The translations under genes were made by a program, and so were the position numbers. A DNA stretch of 64,000 nt from NCBI RefSeq assembly GCF_014385105.1, contig NZ_JACRTE010000001.1, positions 62,001 to 126,000 of the forward strand, read 5' to 3'. The notes under the pieces were generated by a model. That model saw nothing but the letters and a program-made list of their open reading frames with translations, was not told the DNA's origin and searched no databases. Within the stretch, counting starts at the first letter, position 1. The number at the start of each line of letters is the position of its first letter. This stretch comes from Qingrenia yutianensis (GTDB lineage: Bacteria > Bacillota > Clostridia > UMGS1810). Positions 15,882 to 25,233 of this stretch are shown here, in pieces.

Positions 15882-18308
15882 TTGACCGGCAACAATCTTA
15901 AAATATATGATAACAATGCTTTAATTGATAATGAAGATTTAAACGAAAATTCGGATAACGTTGAAAAAAACGACAGCGAAAACGATAAGAAAACAAAAAT
16001 TCTTCCGCTTTTGCCTCTTAAAGGTCTGCCTGTTTTTCCGTATATGGTTTTGCATTTTGACGTGCGCCGTGCGTTTTCCATAAAAGCGCTTGAAGGCTCG
16101 CTTGCGGAAAATCAGCTTATATTCTTGACCGCGCAGAAAAATCCGCTCATAAACGCGCCTATGCGTGACGAACTTTTTTGGACGGGCACCGTTGCGAGAA
16201 TTAAACAGGTTTTAAAACTTCCCGAAAACAACGCGCGCGTGCTTGTTGAAGGAATAAGCCGTGCGCGAATTGTGAAATTTATCGCAGACGTTCCGTATTT
16301 TGAGTGCGAAATTGAGGAGCTTGAAAGCTTTTGCGCGGACGATGAAGAAACGCAGATTAAAAACGAGGCGCTTATGCGCAAAATAAAATCCCAGCTTATA
16401 AGCTACTATGACGTTAACCCGAAATTTACGCCTGACGCAGTAAAAAGTGCGGCGGAAATTACAAATCCGAACGAATTTGCCGACCTTGTGAGCGCCGGCA
16501 TAAGTTTTGATATTGACGCAAAACAGGCGCTTCTGGAGGAAACAGACGTTACAAAACGCCTTGAAATGCTTGTTGATTTTATCGACCGCGAAATAAAAAT
16601 TCTGACGGTTGAGCGCGATATAAACCGCAAAGTGAGCGGAAATATCGACAAAAATCAAAAAGATTATTATCTGCGCGAACAGCTTAAAGTTATACGTTCG
16701 GAGCTTGGCGACCGCGACGAAATCGAGGCGGAGGCGGACGAGCTTAAAGACAGGCTTGTGAGAGCCAATGCGCCCGATTATGTCCTTAAAAAGGCGGACA
16801 AAGAGCTTTCGCGTATGGTGAAAATGCAGTCGGGAAATCCCGAGACTTCAGTTATCCGCACATATGTCGAATGGCTTTGCGACATTCCGTGGAGCGTTTC
16901 GACCGAGGAAAACAATGATATAGAAAGCGCAAAAAAAGTGCTTGACGACGACCATTACGGTCTTGAAAAGGTGAAAGAGCGAATTTTGGAATATCTCGCA
17001 GTGCGTAAGCTTTCGGGAAACTTAAAATCGCCCATAATCTGCCTTGTCGGCCCTCCGGGGGTGGGAAAAACGTCAATCGCGCTTTCGGTTGCGCGCGCAC
17101 TCGGAAGAAATTACGCGCGTATATCGCTTGGCGGTGTGCGCGACGAATCGGAAATCCGCGGTCACAGAAAAACGTATATCGGTTCTATGCCCGGACGTAT
17201 AATTTCCGCGTTAAAACAGGCAAAATCGAACAATCCTCTGCTTTTGCTTGATGAGATAGACAAGCTTTCGCGCGACTTTAAGGGCGACCCGTCGTCGGCG
17301 CTTTTGGAGGTTTTGGACGCCGAACAGAATTTTGCATTCCGCGACCATTATATCGAACTTCCGTTCGACCTTTCAAAAACGCTTTTCATAACAACCGCAA
17401 ATTCGCTCGACGGCATTGACAGACCTCTGCTTGACCGTATGGAGGTTATTCATATTTCGGGCTATACCGACGAGGAAAAGCTTAATATCGCGAAAAAATA
17501 TCTTGTGCCGAAACAGCTTAAACAAAACGGACTCAAAAAGTCGAACGTTAAATTTTCGGACGGCTCGCTCATTTCGGTTATCGACAATTACACGCGTGAG
17601 TCGGGTGTGAGAGAGCTGGAGAGAAAAATCGCCGCGGTTTTGCGCAAATGTGCAAAACGAATTGCCGGCGGTGAGGTTAAAAGCGTGTCGGTGAGCGAAA
17701 AAAATATCGAAAGCTACCTCGGCAGAAAAATATTTATCAAAAACGAGAAAAACAGAGAAAGCGAAATCGGCATTGTAACAGGTCTTGCGTGGACGCAATA
17801 CGGCGGCGATACGCTTTCGGTTGAGGTTAATGTATCCAAGGGAAGCGGAAAAATCGAGCTTACAGGCTCGCTCGGCGACGTTATGAAAGAGTCGGCTATG
17901 ACCGCAATCAGCTTTGTGCGTTCGTGCGCCGATAAGTACGGATTTGACGGTGATTTTTACAAAAATAACGACATTCACATTCACGTCCCCGAGGGTGCAA
18001 CGCCGAAAGACGGTCCGTCGGCAGGCATAACGATGGCGACTGCGCTTATTTCCGCGCTTTCGGGAAAACGCGTGAAAAAGGACGTTGCAATGACGGGAGA
18101 AATCACGCTCCGAGGCAGAGTTTTGCCCATCGGCGGACTTAAAGAAAAGTCGCTCGCGGCGTACCGCATCGGAATCGGCACAATCGTAATTCCCGACGAA
18201 AATGTTCCTGATTTGGAGGACATTCCGCAAAATATCCGCGAAAAAATCAACTTCGTGCCGGCTAAAAATATGGACACAGTGCTCAAAACCGCATTGGAAC
18301 AGGAGTAA
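15882..18308 (+). CDS. lon: ATP-dependent protease Lon
   Basis: An 808-residue Lon of normal length. An N-terminal substrate domain starts at LPLLPLKGLPVFPYMVLHFD. The AAA+ module has Walker A GPPGVGKTS near residue 390 and Walker B LLLLDEIDKLS. The C-terminal protease has the catalytic Ser in DGPSAGITMATAL and Lys in GGLKEKSLAA. Lon degrades misfolded and regulatory proteins in the cytoplasm. The frame is open back to ATG 15798, but the promoter at 15822-15850 lies inside that stretch. I therefore use TTG 15882, which follows GGTGGTGA by 5 bases; GTG 15873 is an alternative. ysxC follows after 5 bases, a conserved Firmicutes pair. No CIRCE or CtsR site is seen. Confidence 0.96.
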   Translation: MTGNNLKIYDNNALIDNEDLNENSDNVEKNDSENDKKTKILPLLPLKGLPVFPYMVLHFDVRRAFSIKALEGSLAENQLIFLTAQKNPLINAPMRDELFWTGTVARIKQVLKLPENNARVLVEGISRARIVKFIADVPYFECEIEELESFCADDEETQIKNEALMRKIKSQLISYYDVNPKFTPDAVKSAAEITNPNEFADLVSAGISFDIDAKQALLEETDVTKRLEMLVDFIDREIKILTVERDINRKVSGNIDKNQKDYYLREQLKVIRSELGDRDEIEAEADELKDRLVRANAPDYVLKKADKELSRMVKMQSGNPETSVIRTYVEWLCDIPWSVSTEENNDIESAKKVLDDDHYGLEKVKERILEYLAVRKLSGNLKSPIICLVGPPGVGKTSIALSVARALGRNYARISLGGVRDESEIRGHRKTYIGSMPGRIISALKQAKSNNPLLLLDEIDKLSRDFKGDPSSALLEVLDAEQNFAFRDHYIELPFDLSKTLFITTANSLDGIDRPLLDRMEVIHISGYTDEEKLNIAKKYLVPKQLKQNGLKKSNVKFSDGSLISVIDNYTRESGVRELERKIAAVLRKCAKRIAGGEVKSVSVSEKNIESYLGRKIFIKNEKNRESEIGIVTGLAWTQYGGDTLSVEVNVSKGSGKIELTGSLGDVMKESAMTAISFVRSCADKYGFDGDFYKNNDIHIHVPEGATPKDGPSAGITMATALISALSGKRVKKDVAMTGEITLRGRVLPIGGLKEKSLAAYRIGIGTIVIPDENVPDLEDIPQNIREKINFVPAKNMDTVLKTALEQE

Positions 18309-18313
18309 AATTT

Positions 18314-18907
18314 ATGAATTTAAACAATGTTTCGCTTACCGTTTCGGCGGTTGATATGAAGCAATATCCAAAAACGAATTTTAAGGAAATCGCGTTTGCA
18401 GGACGCTCAAATGTCGGCAAATCGTCGCTTATAAACAAGCTTTTGAACAGAAAAAGCCTTGCGCGCGTCAGCTCAAAGCCGGGCAAAACTGCAACGATAA
18501 ATTTTTATAATATCGACAACACAATGAATTTTGTAGACCTTCCCGGTTACGGCTACGCAAAGGTTTCAAAAGCGGAAAAGAAAAAATGGGCGGATATGAT
18601 TGAAACGTATCTTAACACGCGCGAGCAGTTATGCCAGGTTATTTTGCTGGTTGACAGCCGTCACACGCCCACCGAAAACGACATTACAATGCTCCGCTAT
18701 ATCCGCGCGTGCTGTGAAAGGGCGGTTGTTATCGCCACGAAATGCGACAAGCTTTCGGCATCACAGTTAAACGAGCATCTTTCCGACATTATAAAAACGC
18801 TATCGCTTTCGGGCGACGACATTATAATTCCGTTTTCAACGGTAAACGGCACGGGTGTTGAGGAATTTTACGCATATATTGAAGAAGTTTTGGAAATTGA
18901 AGTATAA
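18314..18907 (+). CDS. ysxC: Ribosome biogenesis GTPase EngB/YsxC
   Basis: A 197-residue GTPase. G1 is GRSNVGKSSL near residue 30, G2 the KPGKTATINFY stretch, G3 DLPGYGYA near 77, G4 TKCDKL near 145. EngB/YsxC acts late in assembly of the 50S ribosomal subunit and is usually essential. It lies 5 bases after lon, the arrangement seen in Bacillus, and 2 bases before pcrA. Length and motifs match the family fully. Confidence 0.97.
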   Translation: MNLNNVSLTVSAVDMKQYPKTNFKEIAFAGRSNVGKSSLINKLLNRKSLARVSSKPGKTATINFYNIDNTMNFVDLPGYGYAKVSKAEKKKWADMIETYLNTREQLCQVILLVDSRHTPTENDITMLRYIRACCERAVVIATKCDKLSASQLNEHLSDIIKTLSLSGDDIIIPFSTVNGTGVEEFYAYIEEVLEIEV

Positions 18908-18909
18908 AA

Positions 18910-21147
18910 ATGGAGAATAAAATGACAAATTTGCTTGATGGATTGAACGACAGACAAAAAGAGGCAGTTACAACAACCGAGGGTCCGCTTTTGGTGCTTG
19001 CCGGCGCAGGAAGCGGAAAAACAAAGGTTTTAACGCACAGAGTTGCGTATATTCTGGAAAACAGGCTTGCCGCGCCGTGGGAGATTTTGGCGATAACATT
19101 CACCAACAAAGCGGCAAACGAAATGTGCACGCGTATTGCAAACATCGTGGGTCAGATGAGCGAAGATATTTGGATAAAAACCTTCCACTCGGCGTGCCTG
19201 CGCATATTAAGACGCGATATTGAAAAACTCGGCTACACGTCAAATTTCAATATTTACGACACAAACGACCAGAAAAGGCTTATCAAAGACTGTCTGCGCG
19301 AACTTAACTTAAACGAGGACAATTATCCGATTAAAAGCGTTATTTCAAAAATCAGCTCGGCTAAAGACGAAATGATTGACTGCAAGGAGTTTGCAAAGCG
19401 CAATGACGACTTCCGCGGTGAAAAATACGCGATGATATACGCGCGTTATCAGCAAAAACTCAAAGAAAACAACGCTATGGATTTTGACGATTTGATTGCA
19501 AAAACCGTCGAACTTTTTAAGGATAATCCCGACGTTTTGGAATATTATCAGAATAAATTCAAATACATAATGGTGGATGAGTATCAGGATACAAACAATT
19601 TGCAGTATATTTTCGTGTCTATGCTCGCCGAAAAGCACCGCAACATCTGCGTTGTGGGCGACGACGACCAGAGTATTTACAAATTCCGCGGCGCGAATAT
19701 AAGAAATATTCTCGACTTTGAAAAGCAGTTTGACGACGCGAAAAATATCAAACTTGAACAGAATTACCGCTCAACCCAGACAATTCTCGACGCGGCGAAT
19801 GCGGTTATAGCAAACAACTTTGAGCGCAAAGAAAAAAAGCTTTGGACAAATCAGGGCGAAGGCGAAAAAATCGAGGTGCGCACCTGCAGTGACCAGGTGG
19901 ACGAGGCGATGTATATTTCGGGCGAGATAGAAAAACTTGTTTCGTCGGGCAAATATTCGTATAAGGATATTGCGATTTTATACCGTACCAACGCGCAGAC
20001 ACGTGCGCTTGAAGATAACCTCTCGTGTCCGTACAGAGTGCTTTCGGGTTTGAGGTTTTACGATACAAAGGAAATCAAGGATATTTTGTCGTATTTGAGG
20101 GTTATCTACAATCCCAACGACGATGTTAATTTAACCAGAATTATAAATGTTCCCAAACGCGGAATAGGTGACACCACGGTGGGAAAAATCGCCGCATTTG
20201 CCGAGAGTATGGGCGTTAGTATGTTTGACATTATAAGCGACGAAAAATACCTCGAGGCACTCGGACGGAGCAGTGCGAAAATCCGCGAGTTTTCGGCGAT
20301 TATAAACAATTTGCGTGAATATATTGATAACATTCCGCTTGTTGACCTTATGGACAAAGTTTTTACCGAAACGGGTTATGCCGACAGCCTTATGACTGAA
20401 AATACCCCCGAGGCAAGGGGCAGAATTGAAAATCTTCAGGAGTTTAAGTCAAAAGCTTTGGAGTATGAGAAAAACGTTGAAGAACCTACATTCGGCGGAT
20501 TTCTGGACAATATTTCGCTTGTGTCGGACATTGACAACTACGACACCGAGCAGGATGCTATCGTTTTGATGACTCTGCACAGCGCAAAGGGACTGGAATT
20601 TCCCGTTGTGTTTATGTGCGGACTGGAAAAGGGACTTTTCCCGAGTTATCAGTCGGAGGGCGAGCTTGACAAGCTGGAGGAGGAAAGACGTCTTTGCTAT
20701 GTGGGAATTACGCGCGCACGTGAAAAATTATACATCACATATGCGCTTCAGCGCGTGATGTTCGGCAAAACCGAAAGTAAGGTTGTGTCGGAATTTGTGG
20801 GCGAAATTCCCGAAAAACTTCTTAACCGCACCGACAACGTTGTAAGAAAACAGTTTGCGTCATACGGCAGTGCGAGGGGATATTCGGGAAGCGACCTTTT
20901 CGGCGGTGCCGGTAAAAAGAGCGATATGGATTACAGTGCGATTATCGCAAAAAGCACCAAGAGCGGTGCGGAGATGAAAAGCAGTGTGACCTACAAAAAA
21001 GGCGAGAGAGTTATGCACAAAAAATTCGGCGAAGGTATGATTGTGGGCATAACCGAAAGCGGCGGCGATATGATGCTTGAAATTTTGTTTGACAATGTCG
21101 GAACGCGTAATCTTATGGCGTCGTTCGCACGGCTCAAAAAACTTTAA
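18910..21147 (+). CDS. pcrA: DNA helicase PcrA (UvrD/Rep superfamily 1)
   Basis: A 745-residue 3'-5' helicase. Motif Q/I is LNDRQKEAV and GAGSGKTKVL, motif II VDEYQDTN near residue 220, motif III GDDDQSIYKFRGA, motif IV QNYRST, motif V TLHSAKGLEFPVV near 560, motif VI CYVGITRARE. The C-terminal 50 residues form the Tudor-like segment (GERVMHKKFGEGMIV) that binds RNA polymerase in PcrA. It works in nucleotide-excision repair and in clearing replication-transcription conflicts. It starts 2 bases after ysxC; ATG 18922 is an alternative. A methyltransferase follows after 14 bases. Confidence 0.96.
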   Translation: MENKMTNLLDGLNDRQKEAVTTTEGPLLVLAGAGSGKTKVLTHRVAYILENRLAAPWEILAITFTNKAANEMCTRIANIVGQMSEDIWIKTFHSACLRILRRDIEKLGYTSNFNIYDTNDQKRLIKDCLRELNLNEDNYPIKSVISKISSAKDEMIDCKEFAKRNDDFRGEKYAMIYARYQQKLKENNAMDFDDLIAKTVELFKDNPDVLEYYQNKFKYIMVDEYQDTNNLQYIFVSMLAEKHRNICVVGDDDQSIYKFRGANIRNILDFEKQFDDAKNIKLEQNYRSTQTILDAANAVIANNFERKEKKLWTNQGEGEKIEVRTCSDQVDEAMYISGEIEKLVSSGKYSYKDIAILYRTNAQTRALEDNLSCPYRVLSGLRFYDTKEIKDILSYLRVIYNPNDDVNLTRIINVPKRGIGDTTVGKIAAFAESMGVSMFDIISDEKYLEALGRSSAKIREFSAIINNLREYIDNIPLVDLMDKVFTETGYADSLMTENTPEARGRIENLQEFKSKALEYEKNVEEPTFGGFLDNISLVSDIDNYDTEQDAIVLMTLHSAKGLEFPVVFMCGLEKGLFPSYQSEGELDKLEEERRLCYVGITRAREKLYITYALQRVMFGKTESKVVSEFVGEIPEKLLNRTDNVVRKQFASYGSARGYSGSDLFGGAGKKSDMDYSAIIAKSTKSGAEMKSSVTYKKGERVMHKKFGEGMIVGITESGGDMMLEILFDNVGTRNLMASFARLKKL

Positions 21148-21161
21148 AATGAGGGAATATT

Positions 21162-21926
21162 TTGGAACAGTATGCTGATTTTGCTTATTATTACGATAAG
21201 CTCACTTATGATGTCGAATACGAAAAAATTGCTGATTTTGTGAAGAAAATTTTTGATAAATATGCAAACGGCAAGGTGTCGCTTGTGTGCGACCTTGCGT
21301 GCGGAACGGGCACGGTGTGCAATTTTCTGGCTGATTCGGGTTTCGATATGATAGGTGTGGATTTTTCGCCGAGTATGCTTAATATTGCTATGGAAAAGCG
21401 CGGCGAAAGGAACATTCTGTATCTTAATCAGGATATTGCTGATTTTGAACTTTACGGCACGGTTGACGCGTTTCTGTGCCTTTTGGACAGCGTAAATCAT
21501 TTGGACTGTGAGGACGATTTTGAAAGAATGTTCAATTACGCGAATAATTATCTCAATCCCGAGGGATTGTTTATATTTGATGTAAATTCGCCGTATAAAT
21601 TTGAGCATATTTTATCGGACAACGTTTTTACATACGACAGCGACGATATTTACTATGTCTGGGAAAATGATTTTGACAAAGACGAGGGCATATGCACGTT
21701 TTATCTCACGTTTTTTGTAAACGAAAACGGGCTTTACAGACGTTTTGACGAACAGCATACCGAAAGAGTTTACACCGATGAAAAAATACGTAAAACCGCC
21801 GAAAAAAACGGCTTTGAAATTGTCGGAATGTTCGGCGGAAATTATGATTTCAAATCTCCCGAATGTGATGAAGAACGGATTTTTTACGCTGCGAAAAAGA
21901 TAAAAAACGTTAAAATGGAAAAATAA
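21162..21926 (+). CDS. Class I SAM-dependent methyltransferase
   Basis: A 254-residue cytoplasmic protein. Motif I is VCDLACGTGTVCNFLA near residue 43, the acidic end of strand 2 is MIGVDFSPSML near 64, and motif post-I is LNQDIADFELY. This is the Rossmann-type methyltransferase fold with a mixed alpha/beta insert in the C-terminal half, as in the YqeM/DUF-like group found in Firmicutes. The substrate is not identifiable. The start is TTG 21162 after a weak GAGGGAA. It is the last gene of the lon-ysxC-pcrA run and is followed by a terminator. Confidence 0.85.
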   Translation: MEQYADFAYYYDKLTYDVEYEKIADFVKKIFDKYANGKVSLVCDLACGTGTVCNFLADSGFDMIGVDFSPSMLNIAMEKRGERNILYLNQDIADFELYGTVDAFLCLLDSVNHLDCEDDFERMFNYANNYLNPEGLFIFDVNSPYKFEHILSDNVFTYDSDDIYYVWENDFDKDEGICTFYLTFFVNENGLYRRFDEQHTERVYTDEKIRKTAEKNGFEIVGMFGGNYDFKSPECDEERIFYAAKKIKNVKMEK

Positions 21927-21937
21927 TTTTTAAATAG

Positions 21938-21963
21938 AAACGGCATTTTTGCCGTTTTTTGTT
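21938..21963 (+). terminator. Rho-independent terminator after methyltransferase gene
   Basis: 8-bp stem (21938-21945 with 21950-21957), loop TTTT, then a T run. Confidence 0.8.
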
Positions 21964-22017
21964 TTGCATTAAAAACGTCTTATTTGCGGATAATATTAAG
22001 GCAAAGGAGCTGAAATT

Positions 22018-22227
22018 ATGAGCAAAATAAGGCGTGAGAGAACGAAAAAGAAAAAAGAAAACGGCGCTGTTCCGATTTGGGAACAAGACCTTCTCGACAC
22101 CTGCAAAGCTGCATCGGCAACCGACTGTACGGGACTTATTCAGATTTCACCGATTGATGAAAACGAAATTGAGGCGTACAAAGATGTTTACGATTTCGGT
22201 CCTTCACCCGACGATTATGTAGACTGA
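22018..22227 (+). CDS. Small hypothetical protein (69 aa)
   Basis: A 69-residue protein. The first 16 residues are strongly basic (KIRRERTKKKKEN), followed by an acidic C-terminal half ending DFGPSPDDYVD. No membrane segment is present. The charge asymmetry could suit nucleic-acid or ribosome binding, but I do not recognise a family. AAAGGAGCTGAAATT gives a strong ribosome binding site before ATG 22018, and a perfect terminator follows, so it appears to be a real monocistronic gene between two terminators. Confidence 0.65.
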   Translation: MSKIRRERTKKKKENGAVPIWEQDLLDTCKAASATDCTGLIQISPIDENEIEAYKDVYDFGPSPDDYVD

Positions 22228-22247
22228 TAAATATTGACTGATAAGAA

Positions 22248-22278
22248 AGCAAAACCCCGTTTTTGACGGGGTTTTGCT
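22248..22278. terminator. Bidirectional terminator, small protein / smpB region
   Basis: Perfect 13-bp stem (22248-22260 with 22266-22278), loop TTTTG. It can terminate the 69-aa gene (plus) and the RNA downstream of smpB (minus). Confidence 0.85.
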
Positions 22279-22293
22279 GTATCTTGCTATCGT

Positions 22294-22546
22294 TGGTTAG
22301 GCATCAGAGGATCGAACCCCGTATGCCTTGCATTTTAAAAATTTCATGCCTTTTCGGCTTGTCGTCCTCGAAAGGCGTCAGCCTATCTTCGTCCTCCGTA
22401 CCGAAAATTCAAATAATTTTTAAAACGGAAGGTCGAAGAGTTTAAATAGAGCAAATTTTTTAAAAAGACAAGGAGAAAAGCTGAGTTAATACTAACGTAT
22501 AACATAGCTTTTCAACGCAGTATTTTGGAAAATTTGCCTATTTAAA
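22294..22546 (-). ncRNA. Structured region after smpB ending in a T-arm and CCA; tmRNA-like in part
   Basis: This 250-base gene-free stretch follows smpB on the minus strand, where ssrA (tmRNA) lies in many Firmicutes. Its minus-strand 3' end holds a T-arm (stem 22305-22309/22317-22321, loop TTCGATC), a 7-base acceptor strand (ATGCCTA) and an encoded CCA ending at 22294. TAGGCA at 22540-22535 can pair with the acceptor strand. In between are inverted repeats: 22441-22459 with 22529-22546, 22475-22482 with 22506-22513, and an imperfect hairpin at about 22384-22437. The usual tmRNA 5' element (GGTTTCGAC) and a tag ending in LAA are absent. It could be a divergent or deleted tmRNA, or an unknown RNA. 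Confidence 0.3.
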
Positions 22547-23024
22547 CCACACGGGGTTTGATCTTCTGATACCTAAATTCTTTCATTTTTCTGTCCATTG
22601 AGCGTTGTGCGTCTTTTTTTGCAATGCTTTGGCGCTTGTCGTAATCTTTTTTGCCGCGTGCAAGTGCAATTTCTACCTTAACCTTTGAATTTTTAAAATA
22701 AATTTTTGTCGGCACAAGCGAAAAACCTTTTTCTTTTGTCTGACCTATAAGCTTTCTTATTTCGCTTTTGTGCAAAAGAAGTTTGCGGTCGCGCATAGGG
22801 TCTTTATTAAAAATATTTCCCTTTTCAAACGGACTTATGTGCATTTGCTTTATGTAAACCTCGCCGTTTGAAATTTGCGCGTATGCTTCTTTGAGGTTAA
22901 CTTTGCCGTCACGCAGAGATTTTACCTCCGTTCCGGCAAGGCTGATACCGCACTCTAACTGCTCGATTATAAAATAATCGTGCCACGCTTTTTTATTTTG
23001 TGCAATTATTTTTATACTGTCCAA
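22542..23024 (-). CDS. smpB: SsrA-binding protein SmpB
   Basis: A 160-residue protein of standard length. The OB-fold core shows NKKAWHDYFIIEQLECGISLAGTEVKSLRDGK at residues 11-42, with the invariant GTEVKS, and the family C-terminal basic tail DKRQSIAKKDAQRSMDR. SmpB binds tmRNA and delivers it to ribosomes stalled on broken mRNA. It lies 10 bases after rnr, the usual Firmicutes operon, since RNase R degrades the released mRNA. GAGGTGTAAAAATT precedes ATG 23024. The expected ssrA gene downstream is not recognisable in standard form. Confidence 0.97.
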   Translation of the reverse strand: MDSIKIIAQNKKAWHDYFIIEQLECGISLAGTEVKSLRDGKVNLKEAYAQISNGEVYIKQMHISPFEKGNIFNKDPMRDRKLLLHKSEIRKLIGQTKEKGFSLVPTKIYFKNSKVKVEIALARGKKDYDKRQSIAKKDAQRSMDRKMKEFRYQKIKPRVV

Positions 23025-23034
23025 TTTTTACACC

Positions 23035-25131
23035 TCAACTTAAAACAAAATCTATTTTATGCGAAAGTACGTCAACATTTGCAACGATAACTTTCACTTC
23101 GTCGCCGATTTTATAAATTTTTCCGCTCCGCTCACCGCGCAGGGAATAGGTTTTCTCATCATAAACATAATAATCGTCGTCAAGGTCGGCAACGCGCACA
23201 AGCCCCTCGACGCTGTTTTCAAGTTCAACAAAAAATCCGAACGATGTAACCGACGAAATAATTCCGTCAAATTCACCGCCGACCTTATCTTCCATAAATT
23301 CAGCTTTTTTGATGTCGCAAACCTCGCGTTCCGCCTCCTGTGCGGTGATTTCCGTTTCGCTCGAATGAACTGCCGTACGCTCGGTAAACGCGGTAAGATA
23401 ATTTATTCGCTCCTCGGTTAAACCGCCGTTTAAAAATTCCTTTATAATTCGGTGAATAGCAAGGTCGGGGTAACGTCTTATGGGCGACGTGAAATGACAG
23501 TAATATTCAAACGCAAGCGAAAAATGTCCTGCGTTCTGCGACGAATATTTCGCTTTCATAAGCGAACGCAAAAGCGCGGTTGAAATTATTCTTTCGTAGG
23601 GTGTGTTTTTGATTTTGTCCAAAAGACGCGCAAATTCTTTCGGGTGCGGTTCGGACGCGCCTTTTATTGAAAATCCCATATTCTTGACAAATTCGTTAAA
23701 CGCCGTTATTTTCTCCGCGGACGGTTTTTCGTGCACTCGGTATACAAACGGCACGCTTGCCCAGAAAAACGTTTCTGCAACCGTTTTGTTGCACATCAGC
23801 ATAAATTCCTCAATAATCGAATTTGCGATCGTTATTTCGCGTTTTGAAATCTTTATCGGTCTGCCGTTTTCGTCAAGCTCAATTTTCGTTTCGGGAAAAT
23901 CAAAGTCGATACCGCCTTTTTTTAGGCGTTTTCCCTTTAAAATAAGTGCAAGCGTCTGCATTAAATACAAATCGTCCAAAATATGCTTATACTTTTTGCA
24001 AAGCTCTTTGTCGCCGTCAAGAATTTTCGTGACGTCCTCGTAGGTCATACGTTCTTTTGTTTTGATAATTCCCTCGCATACTTCGGAATTTGTAAGATTT
24101 CCCTTTTCGTCAATTTCCATTATAACAGATAAAGTCAGCCTGTCAACCCTCGGATTGAGCGAGCATATGCCGTTTGAAAGCTTTTTCGGGAGCATAGGCA
24201 CAACGCGGTCGGCAAAATATACGCTCGTTCCGCGCTTGTATGCCTCCTTGTCGATTGCGCCGTTTTCTTTTACATAGTGCGTAACGTCGGCAATGTGAAC
24301 GGATAAGATATATCCGTTTTCGCTCTTTTTGACGCACACCGCGTCGTCCAAATCTTTTGCGTCCGCGCCGTCGATTGTGATAACGGTGTCTTTTCGGAAA
24401 TCGCGTCGGTTTTGAATTTCGGATTCTTTTATTTCTTCACTTATTTTGTCCGCCTCGGCAAGCGTTTTTACGTCAAATTCGTCATCAATTCCGAAACGCT
24501 TTATAACCGACAGAACGTCAACGCCTTTCTCGGCATAATTGCCCAGAATTTCGGTAATAATTCCCTCGGGATTTTTTCTCTCGGCGTTAAACTCCGTGAT
24601 TTTGCAAACAACCTTGTCACCGTCTTTAACGCCCGAATTTTTGTATTTTGAAATAAAAATATCCTGCTTGATGCGCCTGTCGTCGGGGACAACAAACCCG
24701 AAATTACGGTTTTTTTCAAACGTGCCGACAATATATTCCGACGCGCGCTTGAGCACCGACACAACCTCGCCCTCACCGCGCTTGGTTTTGGTTTTTCTGC
24801 TCGTTATTCGCACCGATACCGTGTCGCCGTTCATTGCACCGCCTGTTTTGTCGGACGGAATGAAAATGTCGCCGTCCCCGCAGAGCATAAACCCGAAACC
24901 GCGCTCGGTGCTCTGAAATTTTCCGCTTACAAGACCGAGAGTTTTTGCGAGCACATAGCGTTTTTTCTTGGTTTTAACAATAACTCCGTCATCGCAAAGC
25001 TCTTTTATTATGTTTTCAAATTCCGCCGTGTCGCCGTCGGGTACGCCGAGAACCGCTTTTATATCGTCAAGCGTCATCGGAACATACAAATCGTCGGCAA
25101 AAAATGCGGAAAGTTTTTCTTTTTGTGTCAT
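23035..25131 (-). CDS. rnr: Ribonuclease R
   Basis: A 698-residue 3'-5' exoribonuclease. Order: N-terminal winged-helix-like region (LDDIKAVLGVPDG), two cold-shock domains (GKFQSTERGFGFML; GTFEKNRNFGFVVPDD), the RNB catalytic domain with TIDGADAKDLDDAV near residue 266 (metal aspartates), and a C-terminal S1 domain (GEFDGIISSVTSFGFFVE). It degrades structured RNA and takes part in trans-translation with SmpB. ATG 25131 (MTQKEKLSAFF) is used. The frame is open upstream, but that part lies across the promoter and reads as low-complexity sequence. It shares a divergent promoter region with the DUF1015 gene. Confidence 0.96.
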   Translation of the reverse strand: MTQKEKLSAFFADDLYVPMTLDDIKAVLGVPDGDTAEFENIIKELCDDGVIVKTKKKRYVLAKTLGLVSGKFQSTERGFGFMLCGDGDIFIPSDKTGGAMNGDTVSVRITSRKTKTKRGEGEVVSVLKRASEYIVGTFEKNRNFGFVVPDDRRIKQDIFISKYKNSGVKDGDKVVCKITEFNAERKNPEGIITEILGNYAEKGVDVLSVIKRFGIDDEFDVKTLAEADKISEEIKESEIQNRRDFRKDTVITIDGADAKDLDDAVCVKKSENGYILSVHIADVTHYVKENGAIDKEAYKRGTSVYFADRVVPMLPKKLSNGICSLNPRVDRLTLSVIMEIDEKGNLTNSEVCEGIIKTKERMTYEDVTKILDGDKELCKKYKHILDDLYLMQTLALILKGKRLKKGGIDFDFPETKIELDENGRPIKISKREITIANSIIEEFMLMCNKTVAETFFWASVPFVYRVHEKPSAEKITAFNEFVKNMGFSIKGASEPHPKEFARLLDKIKNTPYERIISTALLRSLMKAKYSSQNAGHFSLAFEYYCHFTSPIRRYPDLAIHRIIKEFLNGGLTEERINYLTAFTERTAVHSSETEITAQEAEREVCDIKKAEFMEDKVGGEFDGIISSVTSFGFFVELENSVEGLVRVADLDDDYYVYDEKTYSLRGERSGKIYKIGDEVKVIVANVDVLSHKIDFVLS

Positions 25132-25176
25132 AGTCCGTAAAACCTCACTAATGCTAATATAGCTGAAATTACCAAT

Positions 25177-25206
25177 ATTATATCCTAATTGTAACATATT
25201 TTTCAA
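25177..25206 (-). promoter_or_regulatory. Sigma-A promoter of rnr-smpB
   Basis: Minus strand TTGAAA (25201-25206) and TATAAT (25177-25182), spacer 18 bp. Confidence 0.7.
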
Positions 25207-25233
25207 AAAAAGATACTGTTTTTTTAAAAATAC

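Noticed and set aside
22294..22546. Firm call of ssrA (tmRNA) next to smpB
   Set aside because: T-arm and CCA are present, but GGTTTCGAC-type 5' core and a tag frame ending LAA are not found on either strand; kept only as a low-confidence RNA.
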